DNA of 64,000 bases from Bacillus sp. KH172YL63 (GCF_011398925.1 NZ_AP022842.1:3274001-3338000), one strand, 5' to 3'. Positions 16,556-26,151 are shown, numbered from the stretch's first letter. Notes: generated from the sequence alone by a model not told the origin. A program made the numbers and translations.

Positions 16556-17515
16556 CTATTTCCCCACAACTTCCCCCTCAACCACTTCATTGATCCGTTT
16601 AAACAATCCCCGATCCAGCTCCCATGCCAATGAATCAAGGTTCTTCTCCAGGTGCTCGATTTTCGTCGCACCCGCAATGACCGGGCCGACCTGGTGCTGG
16701 GCGATCAGCCAGTTGAGCGCGATTTCATGCAGGGGTTTGCCGACTTCAGCCTGGATGGCTTTAGCTTTCTGGATGTTGGCGGTCAGTCCTTCACCGTGAA
16801 GCTTGGGGTTATGTACCGTCACACCGGTATCGAATGACGTCTGTCCAGCCAGCAGCCCTTGCATGAGCGGACTGTATGGCAGGAAGAACTGGTCATGCTC
16901 CCCGAGGAATGAAAGGAGGCTGTCCTTCACCTGATACTCCAGAGGAATGCCGTGATACGACTCCGGATTGTGCTCAAGCATATTGTATAAGCCCTGATGG
17001 GAGACGATATCGGTCACGTCCATCGCCTGCTTCATCAATTCGATCGAGAAGTTGGACACTCCGATATGGCGGATCTTCCCTTGCATTTTCAGTTCTGCCA
17101 GCGCCTCCATCGATTCACGGATATCCGTGTTCGGTTCAGGCCAGTGAATTTGATACAAATCTACGTAATCCACCTGCAGCCTTCTTAAACTGTCATCAAT
17201 CTCTTTGAAAATATTTTCCCTCGTCAAATCATTTTTCACTTCATCGTTCCCATCCCACGGAAGTCCCACTTTGGTTGCCAGGAACACTTTATCCCGCTTG
17301 CCTTTTATCGCTTCCCCGACTACGGTTTCTGCATGGCCCAGGCCATACACAGGAGCCGTGTCGATAAAGTTCACGCCCCTGTCGATGGCGTGATGAACGA
17401 TGTTGATCGCTTCATTTTTATTGAATTGATCCCAGTCCTTCGTGCCTGAAAATTGCCACGTGCCTAATCCGATCACTGATAGTTCGTCTACTGAATTGAA
17501 TTTTTTAAATTTCAT
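16556..17515 (-). CDS. Aldo/keto reductase
   Basis: A 319-aa TIM-barrel NADPH-dependent oxidoreductase. The catalytic tetrad is visible: Asp and Tyr in FIDTAPVYGLGHAE (near residue 52-57), Lys in FLATKVGL and His in LYQIHWPEP. The C-terminal ALNWLIAQHQVGPVIAGATKIEHLEKNL forms the cofactor loop. It most resembles the YghZ/Kvbeta-like general-stress AKR group. GGAGG lies 6 nt before ATG. A GntR regulator gene lies just upstream on the same strand and may control it. Confidence 0.9.
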   Translation of the reverse strand: MKFKKFNSVDELSVIGLGTWQFSGTKDWDQFNKNEAINIVHHAIDRGVNFIDTAPVYGLGHAETVVGEAIKGKRDKVFLATKVGLPWDGNDEVKNDLTRENIFKEIDDSLRRLQVDYVDLYQIHWPEPNTDIRESMEALAELKMQGKIRHIGVSNFSIELMKQAMDVTDIVSHQGLYNMLEHNPESYHGIPLEYQVKDSLLSFLGEHDQFFLPYSPLMQGLLAGQTSFDTGVTVHNPKLHGEGLTANIQKAKAIQAEVGKPLHEIALNWLIAQHQVGPVIAGATKIEHLEKNLDSLAWELDRGLFKRINEVVEGEVVGK

Positions 17516-17542
17516 CTTCTGCCTCCGGTATGTTTGATAGAT

Positions 17543-18292
17543 TTATCTGCTTTTATAAGAAACCCTCACGTTGAAATTGCTCGTATCCCCGCGGTAACGG
17601 GCGATGGAGTATTCAAAGAGCCGGTCATCGTCCAGGTACCCTGTTGTCGTAATCAGCTGAACGGCCTGCATCGGCTCAATTCCTAAATGGACCGCATCCT
17701 CTTCAGCTGCATTCACCGCTTCAATCACCCTGTCGGCATAGCCGATCGTCAGCCCGTGCTTTTCTTCAAGGGTTTGATACAGTGACTGCTTCTCAAAGTC
17801 TTCCTCCAATAATCCGTCTGCGATATCAACCGGCACATATGTCGTCACAAGCACATACGGTTCAGCCTTCACAATCCGCAGCCGGTCGAACCGGTAACAG
17901 CGCTTACATTTTTCTCCGAATACATCGACCAGCGTTGAGTCCGCACTGACCACCGTTTTCCCCAGCACCTTCGTACTGTAATCCAGCCCCTTTTTCACCA
18001 TCTCCTCTGAAAAAGAAGTCAGGTTCTCCAAGAACCACTGACTGATCTTCGGCTTGGCCACATACGTCCCCTTGCCGTGCTCTTTCCGGAGCAGCCCTTC
18101 TGCCACCAGTTCATTGATCGCCTGCCTGACCGTCGGCCGACTGATCTCATACTGCTCCACAAGCTCCCGCTCAGAAGGAATCAACTCCCCCGTCTCGAGA
18201 TCACCCGCTGTCATCCGCTCCTTCAATATCTCCTTCAGCTGATAATACAAAGGAATCGGAATATCTTTCTTGATTCTCTGCATCCACTTCAT
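17543..18292 (-). CDS. GntR-family regulator with UTRA domain (HutC type)
   Basis: A 249-aa repressor: winged HTH at residues 10-80 (ELIPSERELVEQYEISRPTVRQAINELVAEGLLRKEHGKGTYV) and a UTRA effector domain (residues 95-240). NagR-type regulators have this layout and bind sugar phosphates, but the ligand here is unknown. It precedes the aldo/keto reductase by 27 bp and probably shares a transcript. The upstream gap holds GTTAAC and TTAAGAG repeats but no clear operator dyad. Confidence 0.85.
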   Translation of the reverse strand: MKWMQRIKKDIPIPLYYQLKEILKERMTAGDLETGELIPSERELVEQYEISRPTVRQAINELVAEGLLRKEHGKGTYVAKPKISQWFLENLTSFSEEMVKKGLDYSTKVLGKTVVSADSTLVDVFGEKCKRCYRFDRLRIVKAEPYVLVTTYVPVDIADGLLEEDFEKQSLYQTLEEKHGLTIGYADRVIEAVNAAEEDAVHLGIEPMQAVQLITTTGYLDDDRLFEYSIARYRGDTSNFNVRVSYKSR

Positions 18293-18504
18293 CCACCTTA
18301 CTCATTGAATACTCCATCCGTTGTTAAGAGGTCATGTTGTCATTACCAGTTAGAATGTTAACTTTACTTAACCATAGGCGGGAGGGGGTGTCAATTATTT
18401 GTTTTAATTTTGAAAAAACGGTCAAAATATCGTCAAGATTGAGACCAAAGAACCTAGCCTTCACATGGTAATATTTAACTAACAAAGTGAGGCTGGTGGT
18501 TTTT

Positions 18505-18918
18505 ATGAAAGAATGGTTTGGTGCTGCAGGGGTATGTTTCAATGAAAAAGCTGAAGTCCTTATGGTGAGAAGCAAGAATTCAGCCGCATGGGCTGTCCCT
18601 TCCGGCGGAATAGAAAATGGAGAATCACCTGAAGCATGCTGCATAAGAGAAGTGAAAGAAGAAACAGGGTATGACGTTCGCATTATTCAAAAACTGTTCC
18701 TCAAAGAGACCGAAATTCAAGGAATCAAAGTAACAACCCACTATTTCAATGTAGAGAAAACAGGAGAAAGCGCAGGCATAGCCGACCCGGATCAAACCAT
18801 TGCCGAAGCTGCATGGAAGTCTTTAGCAGTGCTGGATCATCTTGAGCATATGTATCCGGAAGACCTGAAAACAATCCAGCAAGCATATGAAAGGCCCGGT
18901 CTGAAGACACGTACTTGA
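18505..18918 (+). CDS. Nudix hydrolase
   Basis: A 137-aa enzyme with an intact Nudix box, GGIENGESPEACCIREVKEE then TG (matching G-x5-E-x7-RE-x-x-EE-x-G), which binds the Mg ions that hydrolyse a nucleoside diphosphate linked to X. The N-terminal strand KEWFGAAGVCFNEKAEVLMVRS is typical of the MutT/ADP-ribose pyrophosphatase group. Substrate cannot be assigned. ATG at 18505 is preferred over a GTG six codons earlier. A weak hairpin (GGGACCA/TGGTCCC, 18931-18955) follows. Confidence 0.85.
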   Translation: MKEWFGAAGVCFNEKAEVLMVRSKNSAAWAVPSGGIENGESPEACCIREVKEETGYDVRIIQKLFLKETEIQGIKVTTHYFNVEKTGESAGIADPDQTIAEAAWKSLAVLDHLEHMYPEDLKTIQQAYERPGLKTRT

Positions 18919-18969
18919 ATCAACATCGAAGGGACCACTCACATTGAATGGTCCCTGTTGTCGATACAG

Positions 18970-19398
18970 CTAGCGCACCTCTCCATCAAACGCCTTCCAC
19001 TCCCCCTCCTCAAGCACCTCGATCACTTCCCCCTGACCTGATATAAACGTTACATTCTGTTTACCGTCCTCATAGGTCGTGACCGGCAGCTCCAATTTTA
19101 TCGCTGTGATTTTCTCATGCTCCCGCAGAAAAATCACGTGCTTCGACGCTTCATCAGCACCCCGCCTGATTTCATCGCCTATCAGCGAATAAACGAAGGA
19201 ATCCTCTAATTGCTCCGCCAAATTTCTTTGCTCATGCAACGTACCGAACAGCTCTTCGAATGTCAGCTCTTTCGTTTCAATCGTCACAATTTTAGCCTGT
19301 TCGAAGGAATACAGCTTAGCATAGGCGACGAGTGTCCGCACATTTGCCAGCAGGACAACCAGAACAATGACACCAAGGATGATCCCGATTTTCCTCAT
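18970..19398 (-). CDS. Membrane-anchored hypothetical protein
   Basis: A 142-aa protein starting MRKIGIILGVIVLVVLLANVRTLVAYAKLYS, one N-terminal signal anchor, followed by a soluble, mostly acidic extracytoplasmic domain (LTFEELFGTLHEQRNLAEQLEDSF; INDER-like helices; C-terminal beta strands EVIEVLEEGEWKAFDGEV). AGGAGGTG precedes the ATG at 19398. It starts 11 bp after the CPBP-protease gene and is probably co-transcribed with it. The family is not recognised. Confidence 0.6.
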   Translation of the reverse strand: MRKIGIILGVIVLVVLLANVRTLVAYAKLYSFEQAKIVTIETKELTFEELFGTLHEQRNLAEQLEDSFVYSLIGDEIRRGADEASKHVIFLREHEKITAIKLELPVTTYEDGKQNVTFISGQGEVIEVLEEGEWKAFDGEVR

Positions 19399-19409
19399 AG
19401 ATCCACCTC

Positions 19410-20087
19410 CTAGAAATAAAGTATGAGCTGCACCATATACAAATTCCAAAGTGCATGTGCCACAATCCCCGGCAGGATGGATTTAGTTTTATATGCGGTC
19501 AGTGTGAGAAGGAACCCTCCTGCGATCGTAAACATCCATGCAGAAGACGGATGGATCAGCCCGAACAGCATCGAAGTAATCGTAATCGCCCACAACGGTT
19601 TCACCCGTTTCAACAACATGGACAAGATGATCCCCCTGACCATGATTTCCTCCGTCACCGGCGTAAGCACCGCCGCATCAATCGTCTGCCACAGGTTGCC
19701 CGCGGGCAGCATATTATATTTCACTTGATATATAAAATATTCGTTCAGGAACACTTCATAATATAAACAAAGGTGGAGTATCCCGTAAGGAATGAAAAAA
19801 GAGACAAACATCCACACATAGGTTTCCTTTTCCCGGAAGACCCTCACGTTCAATAACGATGCAATGAATCTCCTGATCTCTTTGTAGCCAAACGTCACCA
19901 TCATAAAATATGCGAACCATACGTAACCCTTCATCCCCTCAAAAGCCGTCCCCTCCAGTGAGAGTTGGTTGATGAAATAACCAGGCACAATGATGAGAAT
20001 CAGATAGATGGATAGAGTTTTGACAGTGATGGTGGCTGCTCTTTCTTTTATGGATATTGGTTGATTGGTAGATAGGGTGGGTTGCAT
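19410..20087 (-). CDS. CPBP-family intramembrane metalloprotease
   Basis: A 225-aa protein with about six helices and the three CPBP (CAAX/Abi) motifs: motif 1 TPVTEEIMVRG with the Glu-Glu pair and Arg, motif 2 FGLIHPSSAW with His, and motif 3 HALWNLY with His/Asn. All predicted metal ligands are present, so it should be active. Family roles include prenyl-protein processing, bacteriocin self-immunity and membrane regulation; which applies here is unknown. GGGAGG precedes the ATG at 20087, and a promoter-like 17-mer lies 32 bp further up. Confidence 0.85.
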   Translation of the reverse strand: MQPTLSTNQPISIKERAATITVKTLSIYLILIIVPGYFINQLSLEGTAFEGMKGYVWFAYFMMVTFGYKEIRRFIASLLNVRVFREKETYVWMFVSFFIPYGILHLCLYYEVFLNEYFIYQVKYNMLPAGNLWQTIDAAVLTPVTEEIMVRGIILSMLLKRVKPLWAITITSMLFGLIHPSSAWMFTIAGGFLLTLTAYKTKSILPGIVAHALWNLYMVQLILYF

Positions 20088-20118
20088 GGCGGGTTCCTCC
20101 CTGTGCTTATTTTGCTTA

Positions 20119-20153
20119 CTACCAATTATTTCAAAATCTTGGGTGATTCTCAA
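20119..20153 (-). promoter_or_regulatory. Promoter-like 17-mer, copy 2 of 3
   Basis: Minus-strand TTTGAAATAATTGGTAG with TTGAGA exactly 17 bp upstream of its AATAAT. It would start the CPBP-protease transcript with a leader of about 37 nt. The sequence is identical to copies at 2565 and 26152. Confidence 0.6.
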
Positions 20154-20208
20154 TATGAAATTTATTTTTGGGTGGGGGTGGGTTGCTTTATTTGGTCCCC
20201 TTTATTTT

Positions 20209-20508
20209 GTCAGTTGAATTTAACGGATATTTTGACAGAGGAAGATTGCTTTGATTTTGTCTGTTGAATTCATCGGTTTTTTCGTCAGGCAAACACCTCT
20301 CCTTTTTTACCTGTTAAATTCAAAGGTTAGTTTGACAGACAAATATTCCGTTATTTTTACCTGTTAAAACCAACCGTTATTTTGTCAGTCAAACTCCCCC
20401 TTATTTTCACCTGTCAAAACCAACCGTTTCATTGTCAGGCAAACTTCCTCTCTTTTTTACCTGACAAACCGAACCGTTATTTCAACTGACAAACCACACA
20501 CAAAAAAA
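20209..20508. repeat. 25-bp-phased degenerate array, 12 units
   Basis: Twelve units begin at 20209 and then every 25 bp without a slip to 20484. From unit 2 on, two types alternate: type A begins GTCAG(G/T)CAAAC or GACAG, type B begins ACCTGTTAAAA with CCAACCGTTATTTT, giving a 50-bp higher-order period. Each unit ends in a T-rich stretch; the middle is variable. The repeats are too short and too degenerate for CRISPR, and 25 bp is not a multiple of 3, so they are not coding. The array fills the gap between the CPBP promoter and the ileS terminator. Confidence 0.85.
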
Positions 20509-20535
20509 GGGCCTACCCCCAACCCCGGTAAGCCC
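20502..20535 (-). terminator. Terminator of ileS
   Basis: On the minus strand GGGCTTACC pairs with GGTAGGCCC (9 bp, one wobble) and is followed by TTTTTTT. The hairpin starts 9 bp past the ileS stop codon. Confidence 0.75.
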
Positions 20536-20543
20536 CCATACAA

Positions 20544-23500
20544 TCACACCCCTACAAATATCCCAACACTCTCCCCATCCAAATCAACTCGCTTCATATC
20601 ATCCCTCTCCTCAAATTTCATCCCCTTGATCAACAAGCTGCCCTCAAGCAGTTCCTTGAATTGATCCACCACTTCCTTCATCTCATCATCCACATCCAAC
20701 ACCAGCTCCACCCGCTGTTCCACCGGGAGGTTCAGTTCTTTTCGGTACTGTTGGACGGCCCGGATGAGTTCGCGGGCTTTTCCTTCTTTCCGTAAATCCT
20801 CGGTGAGAGTGGTGTCGAGGAAGACGCTGAAGGTGGCGTTTGAAGCCATTTCCAGTCCTTTTGGTGTTTTTTGCTGGATGAGGAGATCCTCTTTTTCCAC
20901 TGTGACTGTATCCCCGGATGGAGAGACGAAGTGAAAGGTTCCTTGCTCCGCCACCTTTTTTGCTTGTTCATGGGTGAGGCTTTGCAGCTGTTTCTGCACT
21001 GCCCCTACGAGCTTGCCCAGTTTGGGTCCTGCTGTCGGGAAGTTGAGTTTCACTTCGTACTGCACCGAATCCCCTGCCTGGTCCTGCAGTTGGACATCCT
21101 TGACGTTGATTTCATCTTTGATGATGTAGTCATACTTCCGGAGCGATTCGGTGTCTGCCTGTGCACCGACCACGGTCAGGCGGGACAGCGGCTGCTTCGT
21201 TTTGATATTGGTTGTATTCCGGGCGGAGCGGGCGAGTTCGACCACCTGGAGGACACGGTCCATTTCCGCCTCTAGCACCGGATTGATATCGGCTTCATTC
21301 GCTTTCGGGAAGTCGGCCAGATGGACGCTTTCATTGGTCAGATTCCGGTGGATATCTTCAGCGATGAACGGCGTGAATGGTGCGAGCAGTCTGCTGACAG
21401 AAACCAATACGTGGTGCAGAGTATGGTACGCTGCCAGTTTATCGTCATTCAGTCCCTCGCTCCAGAACCGTTCACGGGATCGGCGGATATACCAGTTGCT
21501 GACCTCGTCAACGAGGACATTCAGCTCTCTCGCCCCTGCTGTAAAATCATATTGATCCAGATGGACCGTTACATTCTTGATGACCGAATTCAAGCGCGAT
21601 GAGACCCATTGATCAAGCAGGGACGGACTTCCTTTTCCGTGTGTGCCTGGATCGAATCCATCGATCACCGCATACAGGGTGTAGAAAGAATGAACGTTAT
21701 TCAACGTGTCGACCATCTTTGATTTTGCCTGGCTGACGACGTTTTCCGAAAATCTTTTGTTATTCCACGGCGCGCTGTCTGCAAGCAGTGCCCATCTGAG
21801 GGCATCTGCCCCGAACTTCTCGACGAGCTCCATCGGATTCATGACATTTCCTTTGCTTTTGCTCATCTTCCGGCCGTCTTCATCGAGTATGTGACCGAGG
21901 GACAGTACCCGCTTATACGGGGCTTTCCCGGTGAAGAGGGACGACACGGTTAACAGGCTGTAGAACCAGCCCCGGGTCTGGTCGACTCCTTCTGCGATCA
22001 CGTCTGCCGGGAACTGCTGCTGAAACAGCTCTTGGTTTTCAAATGGATAATGATACTGGGCAAACGGCATCGAACCGCTGTCAAACCATACGTCGATCAC
22101 TTCCTTCGTCCGCTTCATTTCTTGTGAGCATGACGGGCATGCGACGGTGACTTCGTCGACATACGGTTTATGAAGCTCAAGACCGTCCCGCCAGCCGTTC
22201 AGTGCGTGTTCCTTCAGCTCCTGAACGCTTCCCGGGACGAACTGATGATCACATCCCCCGCAAACCCAGACGTTCAGCGGCGTTCCCCAGTAGCGGTTCC
22301 GGCCGAGGTTCCAATCGACCATGTTTTCAAGGAACTTTCCGAACCGCCCATCTTTCATATGATCCGGATACCACTCGACGGATTGATTGTTCTTGATGAT
22401 CGTTTCCTTGATGGCCGTCGTTTTGATGAACCAGCCTTCCATCGCATAATACAGGAGCGGCGAATCACAGCGCCAGCAGTGCGGATAGCTGTGTTCGTAT
22501 TTTTCCTTTGAAAAGAGGAGACCGCCCTCTGCCAGCATCTTGATGATTTTCACATCGCTGTCCTTTGTGAATTCCCCTTCAAGCGGCGGGAAGCCCTCTG
22601 TATAGCAGCCCTTTTCATCGACGATGTTCACAAAATCCAATCCGCTTTCTTTGATCGCATTGTAATCATCCTCACCGTGAGCAGGCGCCAGGTGAACGAT
22701 CCCTGTTCCGCTGTCGTCGGTCACGAATGATGCGGCGATCACTTCGTGGCCCCGGTCAAGGGTGAGATGGTTGAAAGGCGGGTCATAGTGTACCCCTACA
22801 AATTCACGCCCTTTATGCTCACTCTCTACCTCGGAGTCTTCCCCGAGCACATCGTTCACAAGGTTCTTCGCGAGGATAAACGTCTCTTCCCCGCACTTCG
22901 CCTTCACGTAATCCACCTCTTCATGGACGGCCAGCGCCACATTTGCCGGAAGCGTCCACGGTGTCGTCGTCCAGCCGAGGAAGTATTCATCCTCTTTCCC
23001 ACTTACCTTGAATTTCGCTGTAGCGGAAAGGTCCTTCACATCCTTATAGCCTTGCGCTACCTCATGGGAACTGAGGGACGTCTGGCAGCTCGGGCAATAG
23101 GGCGCGACCCGGTGCCCCTTGTATAGCAGGCCTTTTTCATGGATTTTCGAAAGGATGTGCCACACGCTTTCGATATAATCATTTTCAAGCGTCACATACG
23201 GGTCATCCATATCGACCCAGTATCCGATCGCCTCTGTGAACGACCGCCACTGTCTTTCATAATCGAACACGCTCTTTTTACACTCATCGATGAATTTCTC
23301 GACGCCGTATGCCTCGATTTCCTGTTTGCCGGAGATGCCGATCTTCTTCTCGACGCCAAGCTCCACCGGAAGGCCGTGTGTATCCCAGCCTGCTTTCCGC
23401 TTGACCTGATACCCCCGCATCGTCTGATACCGTGCGACGAAATCTTTGATCACACGTCCGAGCACATGCCCGGCATGTGGTAGCCCGTTCGCAGTCGGCG

Positions 23501-23636
23501 GCCCTTCGTAGAACACGAATGTCTTCTTTCCTTCACGGTTTGCCACCGACTGTTCAAATATAGCGTTTGCTTCCCAGAAAGCCTGGATCCGCTTCTCCCT
23601 CTCAACCGACTTTTCCTGTACATTTACCTTCTCCAT
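20544..23636 (-). CDS. ileS: Isoleucyl-tRNA synthetase, type 2 (HAGH class)
   Basis: A 1030-aa class Ia synthetase that charges tRNA-Ile with isoleucine. The first signature is [15 protein letters not shown] (HAGH, residues 54-57) and the second is [10 protein letters not shown]. The CP1 editing domain ([15 protein letters not shown]) and zinc-site-like CxxC pairs are present. Length and the HAGH form match the eukaryote-like IleS2 class, not the ~920-aa housekeeping B. subtilis enzyme. Family knowledge: this class tolerates mupirocin. Start at MEKVNV (23636) has GTGAGG upstream. Expression is under the T-box just upstream. Whether a second ileS exists near divIVA cannot be seen here. Confidence 0.95.
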   Translation of the reverse strand: MEKVNVQEKSVEREKRIQAFWEANAIFEQSVANREGKKTFVFYEGPPTANGLPHAGHVLGRVIKDFVARYQTMRGYQVKRKAGWDTHGLPVELGVEKKIGISGKQEIEAYGVEKFIDECKKSVFDYERQWRSFTEAIGYWVDMDDPYVTLENDYIESVWHILSKIHEKGLLYKGHRVAPYCPSCQTSLSSHEVAQGYKDVKDLSATAKFKVSGKEDEYFLGWTTTPWTLPANVALAVHEEVDYVKAKCGEETFILAKNLVNDVLGEDSEVESEHKGREFVGVHYDPPFNHLTLDRGHEVIAASFVTDDSGTGIVHLAPAHGEDDYNAIKESGLDFVNIVDEKGCYTEGFPPLEGEFTKDSDVKIIKMLAEGGLLFSKEKYEHSYPHCWRCDSPLLYYAMEGWFIKTTAIKETIIKNNQSVEWYPDHMKDGRFGKFLENMVDWNLGRNRYWGTPLNVWVCGGCDHQFVPGSVQELKEHALNGWRDGLELHKPYVDEVTVACPSCSQEMKRTKEVIDVWFDSGSMPFAQYHYPFENQELFQQQFPADVIAEGVDQTRGWFYSLLTVSSLFTGKAPYKRVLSLGHILDEDGRKMSKSKGNVMNPMELVEKFGADALRWALLADSAPWNNKRFSENVVSQAKSKMVDTLNNVHSFYTLYAVIDGFDPGTHGKGSPSLLDQWVSSRLNSVIKNVTVHLDQYDFTAGARELNVLVDEVSNWYIRRSRERFWSEGLNDDKLAAYHTLHHVLVSVSRLLAPFTPFIAEDIHRNLTNESVHLADFPKANEADINPVLEAEMDRVLQVVELARSARNTTNIKTKQPLSRLTVVGAQADTESLRKYDYIIKDEINVKDVQLQDQAGDSVQYEVKLNFPTAGPKLGKLVGAVQKQLQSLTHEQAKKVAEQGTFHFVSPSGDTVTVEKEDLLIQQKTPKGLEMASNATFSVFLDTTLTEDLRKEGKARELIRAVQQYRKELNLPVEQRVELVLDVDDEMKEVVDQFKELLEGSLLIKGMKFEERDDMKRVDLDGESVGIFVGV

Positions 23637-23662
23637 GTCCTCACACCTTCTTTTATAAAAAT

Positions 23663-23945
23663 AAAAAAACCCGCCCCTAACCAATGTTAGGGACGAGTCA
23701 TTACCCGCGATACCACCCTGATTCTGCCACTAAAACCCAATGCGGTTCAGCCGGCAGCACTCATTCAACGTACAATCATACGCGTTCCTTGTAACGGCGG
23801 AAACCCGTCAAAGCTTAAAGTACCTTCAGCTTTGCTTCTCGGAGAGGATATTCAATATGATCTGAACGTTGACTTCCACCAAACCGCCAACTCTCTGTAG
23901 AACAGACACCATACCTACTCGTTCTCGTCATGGAATGTGAATATG
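23663..23945 (-). promoter_or_regulatory. T-box leader, isoleucine-specific
   Basis: The minus-strand leader has the T-box core AGGGTGGTATCGCGGG (near 23703-23719), which pairs with the 3' end of uncharged tRNA, followed by a terminator hairpin CTCGTCCCTAAC...GTTAGGGGCGGG and a T-run (23663-23697). Stem I contains the GAGAGTTGG and AGTA/GAA loop elements, and the codon ATC (23849-23847, in TTGAATATCCTCTCC) is in the specifier position, matching Ile. Uncharged tRNA-Ile would favour the antiterminator and read-through into ileS. Confidence 0.92.
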
Positions 23946-24051
23946 TGATCCAATATATGTTAGAAATACTTTATATGATACAGGTTAAATTTGTCAATGG
24001 TTTATTTTTGACGGGATAGGAATCTTTTATACGTAAAAAAGAAACGGTACG

Positions 24052-24336
24052 TCACCTCTTACTCCTCCGCTCTAAAAAAATCGGTGCGATATTCAGCAAG
24101 ACAGACACACTGGTCAACAACCACAGCGCCCTTTCCATACCAGGGACCACATCCTCCAAAGCTGCCCAATCCCCCACTTCCACCCAATCAGAAACCAGGC
24201 TGTACTCTGCACAAAGGGTGAAGGCTGTAAACGCTAACCCCAACGACATCCAAAGCGTATAATCCTTTCCGGATGCATACATCAACAGATTAACAGATGT
24301 AAAGATAATGGCAATTACGCCCAATATCACCCACAT
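24052..24336 (-). CDS. Small membrane protein (94 aa)
   Basis: Three hydrophobic spans: WVILGVIAIIFTSVNLLMYA, YTLWMSLGLAFTAFTLCAEYSLV and LLTSVSVLLNIAPIFLE, then a basic tail (RRSKR). The pattern resembles small YfmQ-like or DUF-type membrane proteins, but I cannot name the family. ATG at 24336 has GGGAGGG 7 nt upstream. The gene follows the T-box gap and is followed upstream by an anchored protein gene 29 bp away, probably in the same transcript. Confidence 0.55.
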   Translation of the reverse strand: MWVILGVIAIIFTSVNLLMYASGKDYTLWMSLGLAFTAFTLCAEYSLVSDWVEVGDWAALEDVVPGMERALWLLTSVSVLLNIAPIFLERRSKR

Positions 24337-24365
24337 CACGATCCCTCCCCTCTATCAGTTAAAAT

Positions 24366-24842
24366 CTACCTAAACGATTCCGCCATTTTCATTAACTGAC
24401 CTCTACTAACCTCTCCTGGCGAAAATTTATAACTATAAGCTAATTCATAAAAAAGGTCTTCGTTTTGCCATGAAATGATCCTGTTACCGGCGTAATCCGG
24501 GATATACTGACCATGACCATCACTTCCGATTGTCATTTCCTTCTTCTTTATTTCTTCCGGATACTCCATCTCTTCCTTCACTGCCCTCACGGTTAAAAAC
24601 TCTTTATCTGCATTGAATAGCGTAAACTCGATTTCCTCACTACTATATTTATGCTTATAAAGTTCCATATCTTCGAAAGGCACCTTAGTTGGCACTTTCA
24701 CTTGAAAAGGTGCCCCTTCCATTTTCTTCGCTAATTCTGATTCATTGAAATCAAACATTTTCCCTCTCGAAACTGACCAACCCACCATGAGTACCGTGAT
24801 CGCACCTAGTAGAAGGGTGATGATGATGAATTTTTTATTCAT
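24366..24842 (-). CDS. Membrane-anchored hypothetical protein
   Basis: A 158-aa protein with an N-terminal signal anchor (KKFIIITLLLGAITVLMVGWSV) and an extracytoplasmic domain: a segment FQVKVPTKVPFEDMELYKHKY resembling the start of DUF4367-type domains, then acidic beta strands. No Cys follows the hydrophobic segment, so it is not a lipoprotein. AAAGGCGAG precedes ATG. Function is unknown. Confidence 0.55.
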   Translation of the reverse strand: MNKKFIIITLLLGAITVLMVGWSVSRGKMFDFNESELAKKMEGAPFQVKVPTKVPFEDMELYKHKYSSEEIEFTLFNADKEFLTVRAVKEEMEYPEEIKKKEMTIGSDGHGQYIPDYAGNRIISWQNEDLFYELAYSYKFSPGEVSRGQLMKMAESFR

Positions 24843-24917
24843 GTTTATCTCGCCTTTCTTTTTTCTAGAATTGCCGCCTGAATGGGGTGATGCTTGTTCA
24901 TTTTTTTATCACTGGCT

Positions 24918-25394
24918 TTATCTAACCGTATCTAACAACTCCACCTGAAGGTTGTCCTGGTCTTCCCACGACTGAAAGATCTCGAGGTGCCAGGTATTTT
25001 TCAGCCTTACATAACTGTTGTCTTCAGCCCATTGGTGCAGTTCATCATACGCTTGAAATATCTGTTGGTTTGACCCTTTAAATTCTGCAGCAGCATACTT
25101 TTGACGAGGGATTGTAATCATCACCATATCTATTGGAATATCTTCAAACTCCTCCACTTCCACACAGACCCAATATCCATCGGCTTCTTCTTTATCCGAG
25201 TCTACGAAAAAAGCGCCAATCTGAGTATCTTTGTTCTGCAGGTGTTTAATCTCTCCCAACCGATTGTCCAACGATTTTGATGCTTTAGGAATCTCGTTCT
25301 TGTATTCGTCGTTTTCACATAAAACTCTAAATCCAACAAGCTTGCGTGCTCTAACTTCTTTTACGGATATGTTATGTATCAGCTGACGGTTCAA
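24918..25394 (-). CDS. GyrI-like effector-binding domain protein
   Basis: A 158-aa soluble protein that matches the GyrI-like/AraC effector-binding fold: a first strand ISVKEVRARKLVGFRV, a helix, GAFFVDSDKEEADGYWVCVEVE, then IPIDMVMITIPRQKYAAAEFKGSNQQIFQAYDELHQWAED. There is no HTH, so it is a stand-alone ligand binder or hydrolase of small molecules, as in the SHP2/GyrI family. Translation starts at TTG (25394) after GATGAGG. The gene lies 18 bp after the nucleotidyltransferase gene and probably shares its message. Confidence 0.7.
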   Translation of the reverse strand: MNRQLIHNISVKEVRARKLVGFRVLCENDEYKNEIPKASKSLDNRLGEIKHLQNKDTQIGAFFVDSDKEEADGYWVCVEVEEFEDIPIDMVMITIPRQKYAAAEFKGSNQQIFQAYDELHQWAEDNSYVRLKNTWHLEIFQSWEDQDNLQVELLDTVR

Positions 25395-25412
25395 ATACTT
25401 GTCCTCATCACT

Positions 25413-26114
25413 TCATACTCTAGTAGAAAACCCTTCAAACAAAAAGCCGCCAAGTGGCTTGTATACCTTATTTACAAAGTCCACAAATGGTTGTTTATTG
25501 TCGGCTAGATAGAAATCGTTTAAAGAACTGAAAAATTCATTGTATATCTTTTCATCAAAAGACCGTAAAGCCCTCGTCAATCCTTTCCCTCTCCCAGACC
25601 ATTGATTGTTTAATCTTAAAATAAAATCTGGAATTTCCAATGAAAGGTTATTTACCGTGATCAAAGCTTCTTCTCTGCTTTTCGCATCTATAAAATCATC
25701 TAACAAATCACCAATGAAGTACCTTGAGGCTCTTATATATTCTTCTGTTAAAGGAAGGGGTCCACTTTGTACGTGTTGAAGGGCATTGTCTTTTACTTGT
25801 AAGAATTCTTCATGATCTTTCAGCATGATACCTTCTGAAATCATGTTACCTAAAATAGGCCTTCCTTTTTGTTTTTCACGATCGAACTCCAGCAGATACG
25901 ATTGATGGTTATGAATAAACGCTTCAATTCTCCAATCATATAAAACTAGACTTTTTCTGTAACTGACCGAATTTGCATCAAATATAACGATATCTAAATC
26001 AGAAGATGGCGTTTCTTCGCCTCTTGAAGCACTCCCGGCCAATATCGCAAAATCACAATTTGGAAACTCTTCATTAACAAAGCATCTTGCAGCTTCAACA
26101 GCTGATTTTCGCAT
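25413..26114 (-). CDS. Nucleotidyltransferase-fold protein
   Basis: A 233-aa protein with the Pol-beta/minimal nucleotidyltransferase signature: AILAGSASRGEETPSSDLDIVIFD, in which GSxxRG binds the triphosphate and SDLD holds two metal-binding acids. A third acid may lie in YDWRIEAFIH. The C-terminal half is helical. This layout is shared with aminoglycoside nucleotidyltransferase-like and DUF4111-type proteins; the substrate is unknown. AAGGGGG precedes ATG. A promoter-like 17-mer lies 38 bp upstream, making this the first gene of a transcript with the GyrI-like gene. Confidence 0.75.
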   Translation of the reverse strand: MRKSAVEAARCFVNEEFPNCDFAILAGSASRGEETPSSDLDIVIFDANSVSYRKSLVLYDWRIEAFIHNHQSYLLEFDREKQKGRPILGNMISEGIMLKDHEEFLQVKDNALQHVQSGPLPLTEEYIRASRYFIGDLLDDFIDAKSREEALITVNNLSLEIPDFILRLNNQWSGRGKGLTRALRSFDEKIYNEFFSSLNDFYLADNKQPFVDFVNKVYKPLGGFLFEGFSTRV

Positions 26115-26151
26115 ATCTCATTCCCCCTTACTCTCATCTCCACTCTCCCCA

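Noticed and set aside
18293..18486. NagR-like operator for the GntR/UTRA regulator
   Set aside because: Repeats of GTTAAC and TTAAG are present but no ATTGGTATAGACCA-like dyad.
20209..20508. CRISPR array
   Set aside because: Units are only 25 bp long in all, degenerate throughout with no constant repeat and unique spacer, and no cas genes are near. The same reasoning applies to the ATGAGC and TGCGTC arrays.
24366..24842. Lipoprotein
   Set aside because: The hydrophobic N-terminus is not followed by a lipobox Cys, so a plain signal anchor is more likely.
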